DNA of 64,000 nt, from the NCBI RefSeq assembly GCF_000012325.1, contig NC_003910.7:2666001-2730000 (forward strand). Reading direction: 5' to 3'. Position 1 is the first letter of the stretch. Each line of letters starts with the position of its first letter. Both the position numbers and the translations under genes were made by a program. Source of the stretch: Colwellia psychrerythraea 34H. Lineage in GTDB: Bacteria; Pseudomonadota; Gammaproteobacteria; Enterobacterales; Alteromonadaceae. Of the stretch, positions 45,567 through 55,500 are shown one piece after another. The notes below the pieces were generated by a model, which was not told the DNA's origin, ran no database searches, and saw only the letters and a program-made list of their open reading frames with translations.

Positions 45567-45987
45567 GACAACTTCTCCTGTTTGGCAAATATATTATATC
45601 AGCTACAATCGATCTCGTGAGACGTGTAAACGGTTTTGAAAGGCCTCTTATAAAGATCCCGAAAGGAGAAAATATTGTCATAGACAGCCACTCATACATC
45701 CTGATTGGAAATATCATTCTCCCTTTATATATTTTAGACCTGAGCACTGAATACTGCCAATATGCAGAAACAATACTTTATTATGAAAAAGGTTTTTCGG
45801 GGCAATGTAGATGTAGTAGAAAATTTGTACAGGCGATTAGGATTTCTAACATAAACAAACTAACCTGCGCATAAATTCCTGAGTAAAAGATAATTTAAAA
45901 ATAAGTATATTCTGGTTAGTCAGACACAAAAAAGCCACTTAAATTGTCATTACGACAACTGCTAAGTGGCTTTATGTTTTACTCATA
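45567..45987. other. 421-base stretch between the small gene and tRNA-Pro
   Basis: Open frames on both strands (45617-45874 plus, 45532-45747 minus) overlap each other and lack SD sequences and motifs, so neither is called. The second copy of GGTTAGTCAGACAC is at 45914-45927, just before the tRNA terminator. Confidence 0.45.
45926..45973 (-). terminator. Terminator of tRNA-Pro
   Basis: AAAGCCACTTA (45931-45941) pairs with TAAGTGGCTTT (45963-45973), with an inner TTGTC/GACAA stem. On the minus strand TTTTTT follows. It lies 15 bases after the tRNA 3' end. Confidence 0.85.
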
Positions 45988-46064
45988 TGGTCGGAGTAGA
46001 CAGATTCGAACTGTCGACCTCACGCCCCCCAGGCGCGCGCGCTACCAAGCTGCGCTATACCCCG
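45988..46064 (-). tRNA. tRNA-Pro (anticodon GGG)
   Basis: The minus strand folds as a 77-nt tRNA with encoded CCA. The acceptor stem is CGGGGTA with TACTCCG (one G-T pair), and the D-arm is GCGCAGCTTGGTAGCGC. The anticodon stem CGCGC/GCGTG has the loop CTGGGGG, and the T-arm contains GTTCGAATC. Anticodon GGG reads CCC and CCU-type proline codons. A strong terminator follows. Confidence 0.95.
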
Positions 46065-46142
46065 ACAATGTAAACTCTAGGGTTTAACAAGTTTACCGCT
46101 TGTATATTAATGATTTATCAACGTATTGCAATGACAATTAAG

Positions 46143-46182
46143 AGAATAGTTAGTCTAGATGAGCTAAACGGCTAACTATTCT
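46143..46182 (-). terminator. Hairpin after yejM
   Basis: AGAATAGTTAG (46143-46153) pairs with CTAACTATTCT (46172-46182) around an 18-nt loop, 25 bases after the yejM stop. The minus-strand T content is modest, so its strength as a terminator is uncertain. Confidence 0.5.
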
Positions 46183-46206
46183 TCTATATGATTTATTTTA
46201 AGTCGT

Positions 46207-47967
46207 TTACAGCTTTTCTTGCTGGGTAAATAACTTAATAAAGTGTACGCCGTCAATCATTAACGGAAAGTCCGCATTCACAGTTATTGGCGAAGAAAAT
46301 TGACGCGAGTAACTTTGAAAGTTGCCATTTTGATCAACAAAAACAGATTTATCTTTATCAAAGATAATAATGCCTTTATCGGTGGTATTGGCAATAACTC
46401 TATCTTTATTCAATGTTGGTAAATCACTACCATTATTATTACCGGTAACGTTACAAGCTAACCATTGGCTCATCAAGGTTGGTTGTAAGTCCATATTACT
46501 GGTATTAAACGTAACATCTTTATGAGTTACCTTATTAGCAGGCTGCGGGTAAATAAATAGCGCAGGTTTAGTATTTAAACGCGTTTCACTACTTTGATTA
46601 CCTATAGAGCTGATCCAAATAATATCTTTTTGACTTTTTTGTTTTTGAGCCAATAGTAAAGCATCAACAAATAATTCAAATTGATATTGGTTGTTATTTT
46701 TTTCTGCTTTCTTAGCATCAATAGCAAGGCTATTTTTAAAATAGATAATATGTAAGCCAGGGGCTTTATTATTTAACTTTTCAGCGAACAATAAGCTAGA
46801 GACATTTTCTAATTCAGTTTTTTCATTGAATAATGCTTCAAACCAACGAGGCTCTTTAACAGCAACATCCGCAACAGTGTCATCTTGCAGAGCAGTAGCT
46901 GAAAACTCATCAGAGATAACCGTTAAGCTCGTGGTAAGAGCTTGTTGATCTAGACGCTGAAATAAAAGCGGCTTAATACCTTGCTTTAAAATATCGTCTT
47001 GATAAATACTCGGTAAGGAATACAGCAGATTAAACCAAGCATCATCATTAAGACCGGTATCAATATTATTGGTTAAATGTAAAGTAGTCGCACTTGCTCT
47101 TCGAATAAATTGATTAAGCTGAGGAATTGATACTTGTTGCTCTGTTAGGATCAAAAAGGTCGAATTAGTCGGGGCTTTATCAGCATTTTCATTGAGGCAA
47201 AGACCTGAATCAAGCGTAGGGTAAGTAGGAATAGCATGACTAAATGATAGTGGGCTATTTTTACGCTCTATATAATCTTCAATGTTAAACAAACCATATT
47301 TAGTTAATAGGGTTTTGGCTGTTGCAGGATAAGACAAAGGTAACACTGTGTCTTGACGTAAAATATCATAATCAAGGTTAGCATCAGCCCATATATGGCT
47401 TACATGACTAAAGAAAAATGACACAACTAAAGCAAAAATAACAAATCGGGCAAATATTGTTTTTTGTAATTGCTTCAAATGTTTCCATGCGTAATTACTT
47501 ACAATGAATTCAAAACTCAAGATAATGATAGCCAGTGCACCAATGAAGGTATACAACAGACTGTTTTCTTTAGCTAAGTCTTGTATTAAGCTTATAATTT
47601 GTGCACTAGAAGAGGCATTTAAGTGATAACCCAAGCGACTATAAATAAAGCCATCTAATACTAGAAGCAATAAACCAATGGTAAAAATGATAGAGCCACT
47701 GGTTCTAATAAACTTTGTGTGTGGCAGAATCAGCGTTAATGGAAATAACACTAAGACAAAACTCATAAAGGTTAGAAACGCAATATGACTCACCCAGGTA
47801 GTTACTAAATAAGCCTGACCAAAGAGTGTCGTTGGTGCAGATTCACTAAATAAATAGTAAGAGGAGAGTGCAATTGCTGCTAAAATATTGAAAAATGTGA
47901 ACCAATGGCTCCAACTGATCAAATGTAATAGTTTTTTACTGTAGCTTTTTGTATCAAATGAAACCAT
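46207..47967 (-). CDS. yejM: YejM/PbgA/LapC-like inner-membrane protein
   Basis: At 586 residues the protein equals E. coli YejM in length. Five membrane helices (DUF3413 region, about residues 15-190) precede a periplasmic sulfatase-like domain. The domain lacks clear catalytic metal ligands, as YejM also does. YejM/LapC senses lipopolysaccharide and restrains LapB-FtsH degradation of LpxC. Context fits: yejL lies upstream on the same strand and yejK is divergent. It is therefore likely to regulate outer-membrane assembly here; the sequence of the periplasmic part is diverged. Confidence 0.88.
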   Translation of the reverse strand: MVSFDTKSYSKKLLHLISWSHWFTFFNILAAIALSSYYLFSESAPTTLFGQAYLVTTWVSHIAFLTFMSFVLVLFPLTLILPHTKFIRTSGSIIFTIGLLLLVLDGFIYSRLGYHLNASSSAQIISLIQDLAKENSLLYTFIGALAIIILSFEFIVSNYAWKHLKQLQKTIFARFVIFALVVSFFFSHVSHIWADANLDYDILRQDTVLPLSYPATAKTLLTKYGLFNIEDYIERKNSPLSFSHAIPTYPTLDSGLCLNENADKAPTNSTFLILTEQQVSIPQLNQFIRRASATTLHLTNNIDTGLNDDAWFNLLYSLPSIYQDDILKQGIKPLLFQRLDQQALTTSLTVISDEFSATALQDDTVADVAVKEPRWFEALFNEKTELENVSSLLFAEKLNNKAPGLHIIYFKNSLAIDAKKAEKNNNQYQFELFVDALLLAQKQKSQKDIIWISSIGNQSSETRLNTKPALFIYPQPANKVTHKDVTFNTSNMDLQPTLMSQWLACNVTGNNNGSDLPTLNKDRVIANTTDKGIIIFDKDKSVFVDQNGNFQSYSRQFSSPITVNADFPLMIDGVHFIKLFTQQEKL

Positions 47968-48011
47968 TGATAATAATTCTTCTTGTTGCAGGTAAAATTA
48001 AATAAAAGGGT

Positions 48012-48218
48012 TTAAACCGATTGTTTTAAGGCTTTAGTAAAATTGTCTACAACAGCAACACGTTTGCTTTCAGGTACTTGGGCAATAATGTTTGTAACAG
48101 CATTACCTAAGCACATTAGGGCTAAATCGGGAGTTACTTCTTCTTTCACAAGAACATCTAACAAATCTTGGATAATTTTTTCTACACGTTCGTTCGAATA
48201 TTTAGATACAATAGGCAT
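48012..48218 (-). CDS. yejL: YejL-like DUF1414 protein
   Basis: From the ATG at 48218 the product has 68 residues ([20 protein letters not shown], then [15 protein letters not shown]). It matches E. coli YejL closely in pattern. A GTG at 48273-48275 would add 19 residues and fits the family less well. The function is unknown. It precedes yejM by 44 bases and is probably co-transcribed with it. Confidence 0.85.
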
Positions 48219-48352
48219 AATAATAGTTTTCGTTAATGATAAATTTAATTTCTCTAGTTTATCAAATGCCTGCACACTTTAATATATACCTAGTATAAAA
48301 ATAAAAGTCGTTGCAACTTTAACTAACATCAGTCACTGAACATAAGAATCAT

Positions 48353-49408
48353 ATGAGCTTAATAATTAATAACATTGCACTACATTTTTTGTCTAAAAAA
48401 GAAGAAACAGGTGAAGTAGTATTACGCCTAGGTCCAGAGAATGCTGAATTCGCACAAGAAAATGCGAAAGTAACCAACTTTGTTGATGGTTTACATGCCA
48501 TTTATAATGCAAAAGGCAGTAAGGCTTACGGCAGTTTTTCATCTATGCCTAGTGAAGGTGATTCAGCGCGTTTTGTTGATTTAATGGAAAGTTATTTAAC
48601 TGAACAACAAAATTTTTATGATTTTAGTGTGCAAGCGGGCAATGTATTAAAAAATGAAATCGAAAAATATGACATAGAAGAGACAGGTTACTTTGTTATA
48701 TGCCATTACGAATACATGGGTGGTCGTTACTTATTTGTTGCAGTTATCCCAGTGTCAGAGCATTACAGCGTTGATGGCGAGTTAAATATTTCAGCCGCGC
48801 AACACCTAGATACAAATAAATTACAACTCGCTGCTCGTATTGATTTATTCGATTATAAAGACAATAGCCAAGGCAACCGTTATATCTCTTTTGTTAAAGG
48901 CAGAGCAGGTCGTAAAGTGTCTGACTTCTTTCTAGACTTTTTAGGCTGTGAAGAAGGTTTAAACTCGAAAGAGCAAACACAAACATTAGTACAAGCGGTT
49001 GAAGATTATGTTTCAGTTAATCAATTAGACCCAGCAGAAAAGCAAAAAACACGTAAAGATTTGCTCAGTTACTGTAAAGAGCAAAAAGCGAGTTCTCAAG
49101 ATGTATCACTTCAAGAGGTAGGTAAAGTAATTGAAAGCGCAGGAACAGAACAAGATTTCTATCAGTTCTGTCAAACTCAATCATACCCAATTGAAGAATC
49201 GTTTCCGCATGAGCAAGCAGTGGTTAACAAAATCACTAAATACTCAGGTTACGGTAATGGCATAAGTTTAAGTTTTGAGCGTAGCCACTTTGGTGAAGAT
49301 GTCGTTTATAATCCACATAACGACTCACTCATCATCTATAAAGTGCCACCAAATTTAAAAGAGCAGTTAATGGCGCTTCTTGATAGTGAAAAAGTTGAGA
49401 CTGATTAG
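48353..49408 (+). CDS. yejK: Nucleoid-associated protein YejK (NdpA)
   Basis: The 351-residue protein has the YejK/NdpA layout: an N-terminal IINNIALHFLSK, HLDTNKLQLAARIDLFDYKD and YISFVKGRAGRKVSDFFLDF in the middle, and a C-terminal FERSHFGEDVVYNPHNDSL strand. It is a 37-kDa-class nucleoid-associated protein that binds double-stranded DNA. It is divergent from yejL, as in E. coli. A terminator follows. Confidence 0.93.
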   Translation: MSLIINNIALHFLSKKEETGEVVLRLGPENAEFAQENAKVTNFVDGLHAIYNAKGSKAYGSFSSMPSEGDSARFVDLMESYLTEQQNFYDFSVQAGNVLKNEIEKYDIEETGYFVICHYEYMGGRYLFVAVIPVSEHYSVDGELNISAAQHLDTNKLQLAARIDLFDYKDNSQGNRYISFVKGRAGRKVSDFFLDFLGCEEGLNSKEQTQTLVQAVEDYVSVNQLDPAEKQKTRKDLLSYCKEQKASSQDVSLQEVGKVIESAGTEQDFYQFCQTQSYPIEESFPHEQAVVNKITKYSGYGNGISLSFERSHFGEDVVYNPHNDSLIIYKVPPNLKEQLMALLDSEKVETD

Positions 49409-49449
49409 AAAGACGAAGAGTAATCGGGTATAAATAGCATACTTTTACA

Positions 49450-49485
49450 GTAACGTGTTACCTTATGGTATCGCGTTACCTTTTA
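49450..49485 (+). terminator. Terminator of yejK
   Basis: GTAACGTGTTACC (49450-49462) pairs with GGTATCGCGTTAC (49467-49479) with one mismatch and one wobble, a TTAT loop and a following CTTTTAT. Confidence 0.7.
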
Positions 49486-49584
49486 TGATAACTCCTATAA
49501 AGTAGAATAAATACATATAAAACAGTAGTGTAGGTTAATTAAATATTTACTCTGCTGTAATCATACAAAATTGGAATTACGAAC

Positions 49585-50652
49585 ATGACAAATGAAAGCA
49601 ATACCTCAAATGATACCTTAAGTAACACCTTAACTATCGCTCGACCTGATGATTGGCACGTACATTTACGTGATGGCGCCGTTTTAAAAAATACGGTGGC
49701 TGATATTAGTCGTTATTTTGGTAGAGCTATTGTTATGCCAAATTTAGTGCCTCCAGTAACCGATGCAGCTTTAGCAGAAAGTTACTATCAGCGAATTATG
49801 GCAGCAGCCCCAAGTGCTCACTTTAAGCCATTAATGGTTTTATATTTAACAGATAACACCAGCGCACAAGATATTATTGAAGCGAAAGAATCAGGTTTAG
49901 TTTATGCGGCAAAATTATATCCAGCCGGTGCAACAACAAACTCTTCATCGGGTGTAACTGATGTTGCCAATTTAACTGACGTATTTGCAGCAATGCAATC
50001 GGTTGAAATGCCATTATTAGTTCACGGTGAAGTAACTGCTGCTGATATTGATATTTTTGATAGAGAGCAGGTTTTTGTTGATACTATTTTAAAACCATTG
50101 GTCGCTAATTTTCCTGATCTTAAAGTAGTTTTAGAGCATATAACCACTAAAAATGCGGTTGATTTTGTTAAAACTGCTGGTGATAATGTTGGCGCTACTA
50201 TTACCGTACACCACTTATTGTTTAACCGTAACCACATGTTAGTTGGCGGTATTCGTCCGCATTTCTTCTGTTTACCTATTTTAAAACGTAATACTCATCA
50301 ACAAGCATTAATAGAAGCAGCAACAAGCGGCGACAAAAAATTCTTCTTAGGTACTGATTCTGCGCCACATGCTCAACATGCTAAAGAGTCAGCTTGTGGT
50401 TGCGCTGGTGTTTATTCTGCCCACGCAGCGATTGAGTTATATGCTGAAGTATTCGAACAAGAGAATGCATTGGACAAATTAGAAGCATTTGCCAGCCTTA
50501 ATGGTGCAAACTTCTATCAATTACCGATAAGCACAGATAAAATAACGCTAGTTAAAAAAGCATGGAAAGTACCAGCAACAATGAGCTTTGGCGATGATGT
50601 TGTTGTGCCTGTTCGTGCCGATGAAGAGATTTTGTGGCAAGTAGAGGGTTAA
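49585..50652 (+). CDS. pyrC: Dihydroorotase
   Basis: The 355-residue amidohydrolase has the metal motif [10 protein letters not shown], the Lys that is carboxylated in [28 protein letters not shown] and the substrate segment [10 protein letters not shown]. It belongs to the class II (E. coli PyrC-like) dihydroorotases. It interconverts carbamoyl-aspartate and dihydroorotate in pyrimidine synthesis. It appears monocistronic. Confidence 0.96.
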   Translation: MTNESNTSNDTLSNTLTIARPDDWHVHLRDGAVLKNTVADISRYFGRAIVMPNLVPPVTDAALAESYYQRIMAAAPSAHFKPLMVLYLTDNTSAQDIIEAKESGLVYAAKLYPAGATTNSSSGVTDVANLTDVFAAMQSVEMPLLVHGEVTAADIDIFDREQVFVDTILKPLVANFPDLKVVLEHITTKNAVDFVKTAGDNVGATITVHHLLFNRNHMLVGGIRPHFFCLPILKRNTHQQALIEAATSGDKKFFLGTDSAPHAQHAKESACGCAGVYSAHAAIELYAEVFEQENALDKLEAFASLNGANFYQLPISTDKITLVKKAWKVPATMSFGDDVVVPVRADEEILWQVEG

Positions 50653-50669
50653 TAATTACTGCCACTAAG

Positions 50670-50711
50670 CTTTAGGCTTTTATTATAGTAAAGACTAAAT
50701 AAAAGCTAAAG
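50670..50711 (+). terminator. Hairpin after pyrC
   Basis: CTTTAGGCTTTTATT (50670-50684) pairs with AATAAAAGCTAAAG (50698-50711) with one bulged G. The T-run is weak; it is a probable terminator 18 bases after the stop. Confidence 0.5.
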
Positions 50712-50783
50712 TTTGGACTAAGTATACCCCGTATAAATAAAGTAGAAAGCAAAAGTATAACTGAGTTTAATTTAAGGAAAAAA

Positions 50784-51674
50784 ATGCAATTATTTGTAGA
50801 CGATCTTACCGTTATTGATTTTTCATACCTGTGTAAACAGCGCGGTATTGTTGGTGAGAGCTGGATTGTTGACGTACTTCTCGATGGGTCGTTAAATGAA
50901 ATGAGTATGGTGCTAGATTTTGCTGTGGTAAAAAAACAAATCAAAGCAATTATTGATGATGCTGTTGATCATAAACTGTTATTGCCTATTCAAGAGCAAG
51001 CATTAACCTTAGCAGAATCGCCGTATAATGAGGGTCATCAAACGGTCGACTTTATCAGTGATGCAGCAAGTTACTATTTACAGTCTCCAGCCTGTGCTTT
51101 TGCCTCAATTGATTGTTTAACCATCACCATACCTGAAGTGACTAACCACTTAACGGCTATTATTTTGGCGCACTTGCCAGATAACGTACAAGGTTTAACA
51201 CTCGTCTTGCGTCCTGAAAATATTCCAACGGATTATTATCATTATACTCATGGCTTAAAGTTACATGATGGAAATTGCCAGCGTATTGCGCATGGTCACC
51301 GTTCAAAAATACAAATTCTAGTGGATGGCGAAAGAAGCACTAAATTAGAAGCTGCTTGGTGTCAGCGCTGGGAAGATATTTATATTGCCAGTGAAGCCGA
51401 CAGAATTTCTGTCAACGATATTCAGCTATCTGCTCATGCAATAAACAATTTAACACCCGATCACCAATATTTTAGTTACCATGCACCTCAAGGTCGATTT
51501 GATATTGCCGTTGATAGCAAAGTACTTGATGTGGTTGATTGTGATTCGACTGTCGAATTATTAGCAGACTTTATTTTAAGACAAATAAAAGCACAACATA
51601 ACGAACTGGCAAATAATGATGTAAAAGTTATTGCTTATGAAGGCGTCGCTAAAGGAGCAATTGTTCATGGTTAA
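50784..51674 (+). CDS. 6-pyruvoyl/6-carboxytetrahydropterin synthase family protein (QueD-like)
   Basis: The 296-residue protein looks like two T-fold units fused. The second half carries the key segment GNCQRIAHGHRSKIQILV, with the catalytic Cys followed by the HxH zinc ligands as in QueD. The first half has a matching strand (GESWIVDVLLDGSLNE) in which the His pair is lost. QueD makes 6-carboxytetrahydropterin for queuosine synthesis. The function here is uncertain because of the long, two-lobed form. The M23 peptidase gene overlaps its end by 8 bases. Confidence 0.75.
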   Translation: MQLFVDDLTVIDFSYLCKQRGIVGESWIVDVLLDGSLNEMSMVLDFAVVKKQIKAIIDDAVDHKLLLPIQEQALTLAESPYNEGHQTVDFISDAASYYLQSPACAFASIDCLTITIPEVTNHLTAIILAHLPDNVQGLTLVLRPENIPTDYYHYTHGLKLHDGNCQRIAHGHRSKIQILVDGERSTKLEAAWCQRWEDIYIASEADRISVNDIQLSAHAINNLTPDHQYFSYHAPQGRFDIAVDSKVLDVVDCDSTVELLADFILRQIKAQHNELANNDVKVIAYEGVAKGAIVHG

Positions 51675-52533
51675 CCCGACAAACAATATCTTCGCAAAAA
51701 AATTAAACAAAACCTTAATTTCCTTAGCGCTTATCACTAGTTTTAGTGTCAGCTCTCAAGTATTGCCAACGCAAGAACAGATAGCATTAACCGGTGAAGT
51801 TAAGCAGGGCGGTTTGCTGGTTGGTAAAACGTTAGCGGAAAATACAGTAACCTTAAATGGTAAAGCGATCACCGTTTCAAAGTCTGGTGATTACACCTTT
51901 GGCTTTTCCCGTGACGATAAAGAAAGCTATCAATTAGTGATCACCTCGGTTAATGGTGATCGGGTAGAGAAAACATTAACGCCCGAAAAACGCAGTTATA
52001 ATATTCAGCGTATCGAAGGTATTAAAAAAAGCATCATGCAACCTAACCCGAAATCGGTAGCCAGAGCAAGACAAGACAGCAAGCAGGTCAAAACTGCTCG
52101 AAAAATTGCCAGTTCACTCAACTATTTTGCCCAAGGTTTTATTCCTCCTATTGAAGGCACAATAACAGGCGTTTACGGTAGCCAACGTGTTTATAACGGC
52201 GTACCTAAAAACCCACACTTTGGTTTAGATTATGCGGGTAACACTGGCGATCCAGTTAAAGCTCCGGCTTCAGGCACAGTATTACTTTGGGTACCTGACA
52301 TGTTTTATTCAGGTGGAACCATGATTATTGACCACGGCCATGGCGTAAGTTCTACCTTTTTACACTTAAGTAATTCTTATGTAAAACAAGGTGATACTAT
52401 TAAACAAGGTCAAGTAGTCGCTGCAGTTGGTAAAAGTGGTAGGGCAACCGGGCCTCATTTAGATTGGCGTATAAACTGGTTCAATGTAAAAATTGATCCT
52501 GCGCTGGTCTTAAAAGTAAAACCTCTTCATTAA
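51667..52533 (+). CDS. M23-family metallopeptidase
   Basis: From the ATG at 51667 (AGGAG eight bases upstream) the product has 288 residues. A signal peptide ends near residue 34. The C-terminal LytM domain has HFGLDYAGNTGDPVKAPASG (first His/Asp zinc ligands), a HGHG motif and GPHLDWRINW. Family members cut peptidoglycan cross-links in the periplasm or serve as inactive activators; here all zinc ligands look present. It overlaps the upstream T-fold gene and precedes the SMC operon by 37 bases. Confidence 0.9.
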   Translation: MVNPTNNIFAKKLNKTLISLALITSFSVSSQVLPTQEQIALTGEVKQGGLLVGKTLAENTVTLNGKAITVSKSGDYTFGFSRDDKESYQLVITSVNGDRVEKTLTPEKRSYNIQRIEGIKKSIMQPNPKSVARARQDSKQVKTARKIASSLNYFAQGFIPPIEGTITGVYGSQRVYNGVPKNPHFGLDYAGNTGDPVKAPASGTVLLWVPDMFYSGGTMIIDHGHGVSSTFLHLSNSYVKQGDTIKQGQVVAAVGKSGRATGPHLDWRINWFNVKIDPALVLKVKPLH

Positions 52534-52570
52534 CATTTTCTCCACTCTAAATTTTCTCTAAGGTTACACT

Positions 52571-55500
52571 ATGGCAGAACATGGCTATTCGCTGCTACGC
52601 ATTATTATTATTGACAGTTTTTGGCAAGGGCAAGTCAACGAACTTGATTTAACTGGCCACACTCAACTTGAAGGCACTAACGGCGCAGGTAAAACTTCAT
52701 TAATGCGTTTGTTGCCGCTTTTTTACGGTATGCGACCGAGTGATATTGTCAGTAAAGTTGATCAGGCAAAAAACTTTGCTGATTTTTACTTACCACGCGA
52801 ATCCAGTATTTTAGTGTACGAATATGCAAGACCATTTGGTCAGAAGTGCCAAGTATTAGCGACCAGCGATGGTAGAGGTGTGCATTTTAAATTTATTGAT
52901 GGTGCATACGATAGTCAGCTTTTTATTTCAAGTACTCAAGGTAGTAAGGCTAAGCCATTTACTATTAGTGAAATAGAAAAAAATTACCGTAATATTGGTA
53001 AAGAAAGTTCAAAGTTTTTAGGCATAGATAAATACCGTCAAGTTATACAAAATTTGCGCAGCGGCCGTAAACACAAAGAAATAAGAGTACTACAAAATCG
53101 CTTTTCTTTTAGTGAACAAGCATGCCCGCATATTGATAAAGTGATCAACGGCACAATAGAAAAGAATCTTGATTTTGAAGCCGTTAAACGTATGTTAGTG
53201 GCGATTGCTAGTGATCATCTTGCCCGAAATACCAGCGATGAAAAAGAGCAACTCAGTTTAAATAAAGCCGATATTACTAACTGGCTTGCTGATATTCAGG
53301 CAAGTCGTGCTATTAAAAAAGTGGCCGATAAAATTTCAGTTTGGCAAAATGATTTCAGTGCCTTTGCTAGTTTAGTCAATAAGTTACAACATCTTCATGC
53401 TGAAACTTTAGCGCATCAAGAGCGCCTTGAAGTAAAGCAGCAACAACGAGATGAGCTTAAAAGAAGTAGTATCGCAAACCGCAGTTCTCTTGAGTCTGAA
53501 TTAGCTAATACCATTGAAAAATATCAAAAAGCAATATCCGATCTTAATGCCAAAATTGAAGCAGATTTAAGTAAAATTGAATTACTCGATGATGACAAAT
53601 TTAACTATGATGACGATGACGCCAGTAGTTATCAAATTAAGGCAGATCAAGCACCACAAATTCAAGCAGAGCTGACTGAAGTTATTGCCGTTATTGATGC
53701 CTTTGAAGGTAACATCACTAAAATAGGGCAAAAGTTTGATAAGCTGATTCAAAAAATTGAAGTAGAAAAACTTAAAGCTCTTAGTACAAATAAAGAAAGA
53801 TCGGCTCAGATTACTAGCGAATCAAATGGTCAACTAGCGCATATCAATGAAGTTTTTCATCAACAAGAACAATCTCTTAATGCTCAACTCCATAAAGAAG
53901 AGTTGAAGTTACAAAAAGATCAGCAACATTTTCAGCATCAATTAAGCAGTGCTCAACAACAGTTAACACAGCCTACAATACCACTAGAATTAACAACCGA
54001 TATTGAAGAAAATGTTATAGCATTCTCGCAGGCACAACAAAGTTATAATCAATTACTGCAGCAAGAATCAGCGTTGCAAAAACAACAATATCAATTAGAC
54101 AAACAACAAGATAAGCAATTAACTCTTCGCAGTGAAGCGAATCGTTATCTTGAACAATTACGACAAGATTATCATCAAGTTGAATTGCAACTATTGCCGC
54201 AAGCTGACTCTTTACATCATTACTTGATCAACGAACCTCAAGCCGCTGATTGGCAAAAGACTATTGGTCGTTTACTTACGACTGAACAACTTTCACGTAC
54301 CGATTTAAACCCGCAGTGGTTAGAGAGTATCAATGCTCCAGCAAGTCTTTATGGCTTATCGATAGACTTACAACAACTGCCTTGTGACGATTCTTTATTT
54401 TTAGACGAAGCGCAGCTACGAGAAAAGCGCCAAGTAATAGAGACTAAGTTACAAACACAAACAGATAAAATTACTCAGCTTGATGAGCAGTTAAAGTCTT
54501 TAGCTAAAGAAATTAACCAGCTAAAAGTAAGTGCTTCTGAGCATGCACAAAGTGTAAACCAGAAAAAATTAACAATGGGCCAATTGCAAACGCAACAAGA
54601 AAGCCTGGTAGTTAAAAAACAGCTAGCCATTAAAGCGCATCGCCAAACGATTGAGACACAATTACAAATTTTTAATCAACAATTGAAAGCACTAGAAAAA
54701 AAGCAGCATAGTTTTGAAGAAAATAAAGCTGAACAATTACATGAATTGACTAATGATAAATTAGAAAAGTGCATGGTAGTTGAAAGTGATAGAGATAATC
54801 AGTTAACGCTATTATCTGAGCAGCTCGTCGCATTAATAACCAGTGCTAAACAACGTACCGCTGAACTTAAAAAACAACAAACCAGTGATATTAAGCACCT
54901 TGATCCTGAGGGTGAAGTAGATAAAAGCATTGCCAAACGAGTGCAGTTAGAGAAAAACCTACAGCAATGTTCTGTGTTTGCCCAAAAAGCACGCGACTAT
55001 CAAAGTTTTATTAATGAACGTTATTGTCACCGTGATGCCTTAGTTGAAGAAAACCAAAACAGAAAAATTATCAAGCGTAACCTAGAGTCTAATTTTGAAG
55101 ACAGTAATATTGAGCTGACAACAAAAATTAATGACTTAAAACTGTTAATCAGAAAAAATAATCAAGAAAAACAAGCTACTGATGATTTACTCGTTCAGCT
55201 CAATGACAATAAACGTTTATGTGAAATGTCAGCGATTGAGAGTGAGCTATCTGAGCAAGAGCCGGCAAACCAAGCTGATTTAACCGTAAGTTTTTGTCAT
55301 GACTTTTATCAGCAATTTAAAACTATTGAAAAACGCTTAGCAACGCAACTAAATACCTTTAGTGAACGCTTTAGGAAGGACCATTCTGGTAGTGAGCTAT
55401 TTGATAACTGGCAAAAACTACTGCTTGATAACGATAGTTATTCAGGTGCAAAAGCATTATTCAAGTATCGCGAGCCCATTAGCGAGTTATTAAATAGTGC

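Noticed and set aside
45532..45874. Overlapping 71- and 85-residue ORFs on opposite strands
   Set aside because: They overlap each other, lack SD sequences and show no recognisable motif.
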